Assembly: GCA_021811385.1 (NCBI GenBank)
Contig: JAJZPC010000026.1
Location: 1 to 32,141, forward strand
Length of the DNA: 32,141 nt
Direction: 5' to 3'
DNA from: Deltaproteobacteria bacterium
GTDB taxonomy: Bacteria; Desulfobacterota; Desulfobulbia; Desulfobulbales; Desulfurivibrionaceae
The notes under the pieces were generated by a model. It saw nothing but the letters and a program-made list of their open reading frames with translations. It was not told where the DNA came from and did no database searches. This document shows, piece after piece, positions 32,006 through 32,141 of the stretch. Position numbers and translations under genes: made by a program. Positions within the stretch are counted from its first letter, which is position 1; each line of letters begins with the position of its first letter.

Positions 32006-32080
32006 CCATGCTGGCCATCTGATAATGTCGTAGCTTTGAAGGAGCACTTCAACCTACCAGATCAGAGGAGGCCAGCATGG
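32006..32080 (+). ncRNA. Nested long stem-loop enclosing the ribosome site of the right-edge gene
   Basis: Four stems nest in order: CCATGCTGGCC/GGCCAGCATGG (11 bp, 32006-32016 with 32070-32080), TCTGAT/ATCAGA, GTAG/CTAC and TTGAAG/CTTCAA closing a 5-nt loop (32042-32046). That is about 27 bp in 75 nt, with an asymmetric internal loop around 32024-32029. The outer stem takes in GGAGG and the ATG, so a transcript from outside would hide the start. It is either a translation-control hairpin of a transposase or part of a structured guide-like RNA. Confidence 0.6.
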
Positions 32081-32141
32081 CAAAATCAAGTGTATCAACT
32101 CTTCGGCAATTTGTAAGCGGTTTTGAATCACAATCCTTCTG
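32077..32141 (+). CDS. N-terminus of a probable IS110-family transposase (partial)
   Basis: Only 21 codons are present: MAKSSVSTLRQFVSGFESQS, then F and an incomplete codon beginning TG. The ATG has a strong ribosome site (GGAGG, 6 nt), here buried in the stem-loop. IS110-type DEDD transposases often open with a short helix followed by a stretch like F-W-V-G-I-D-V-H-K. The visible F-E-S-x-S-F followed by TG (Trp if TGG) matches that lead-in. The catalytic residues lie beyond the edge, so the assignment depends on a resemblance over about 20 residues. Confidence 0.45.
   Translation, partial: MAKSSVSTLRQFVSGFESQSF

Larger units (their letters stand above)
32006..32141 (+). mobile_element. Possible 5' part of an IS110-type insertion sequence (cut by window edge)
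   Basis: The combination of a long non-coding, structured upstream region and a transposase-like start at the window edge suggests the left part of an insertion sequence. The left boundary is not visible, and IS110 elements usually lack clear terminal inverted repeats. The assignment is inference. Confidence 0.35.

Overview
The window looks like chromosomal DNA of a GC-rich anaerobic member of the Desulfobacterota, most likely near Desulfobulbales. That placement is inference, resting on a PxxKW cysteine-rich protein, an eight-haem tetrathionate-reductase-type cytochrome, an adenosylcobalamin-dependent ribonucleotide reductase, LpxI instead of LpxH, and DUF3369/HD-GYP signalling. The lipid A genes mark a Gram-negative envelope.

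Left third (1-12602): an accessory patchwork on both strands. A glycosyltransferase runs off the left edge. It is followed by a SnoaL-like protein whose last codons lie in a dispersed palindromic repeat, a divergent AhpD-like/LysR pair, a molybdopterin oxidoreductase, and a secreted metallo-beta-lactamase-fold hydrolase overlapped by a methyltransferase remnant. Next come a class V aminotransferase with a DUF2784 membrane protein, the octahaem cytochrome behind a sigma-54-type promoter, a PP-loop ATPase/RibD-C pair of unknown pathway, and a lone ParB-like protein. Two dispersed repeats and a 106-bp palindrome sit in the gaps.

Middle (12609-20647, minus strand): a signalling and DNA-precursor block. 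nrdJ is preceded by two sites that match NrdR boxes. Downstream lies a membrane histidine kinase whose 3' end overlaps a DUF3369/HD-GYP response regulator. A second, soluble PAS histidine kinase overlaps the end of der.

Right-middle (20640-27317, minus strand): an envelope operon, lpxD-fabZ-lpxA-lpxI, then a MurU-like nucleotidyltransferase and an AmgK-like sugar kinase, then der and the soluble kinase. It joins the first committed steps of lipid A synthesis to a probable sugar-nucleotide or cell-wall recycling module.

Right end (27608-32141): an IHF/HU protein with its own promoter and terminator, enolase, and PilC of the type IV pilus. Divergent from pilC is the PxxKW protein, with a 24-bp perfect palindrome between them, and then an unrecognised 174-residue protein. 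At the extreme right edge a new gene starts inside a long nested stem-loop. Its first 21 residues fit the start of an IS110-type transposase, so the edge may cut a mobile element whose 5' region encodes a structured RNA.
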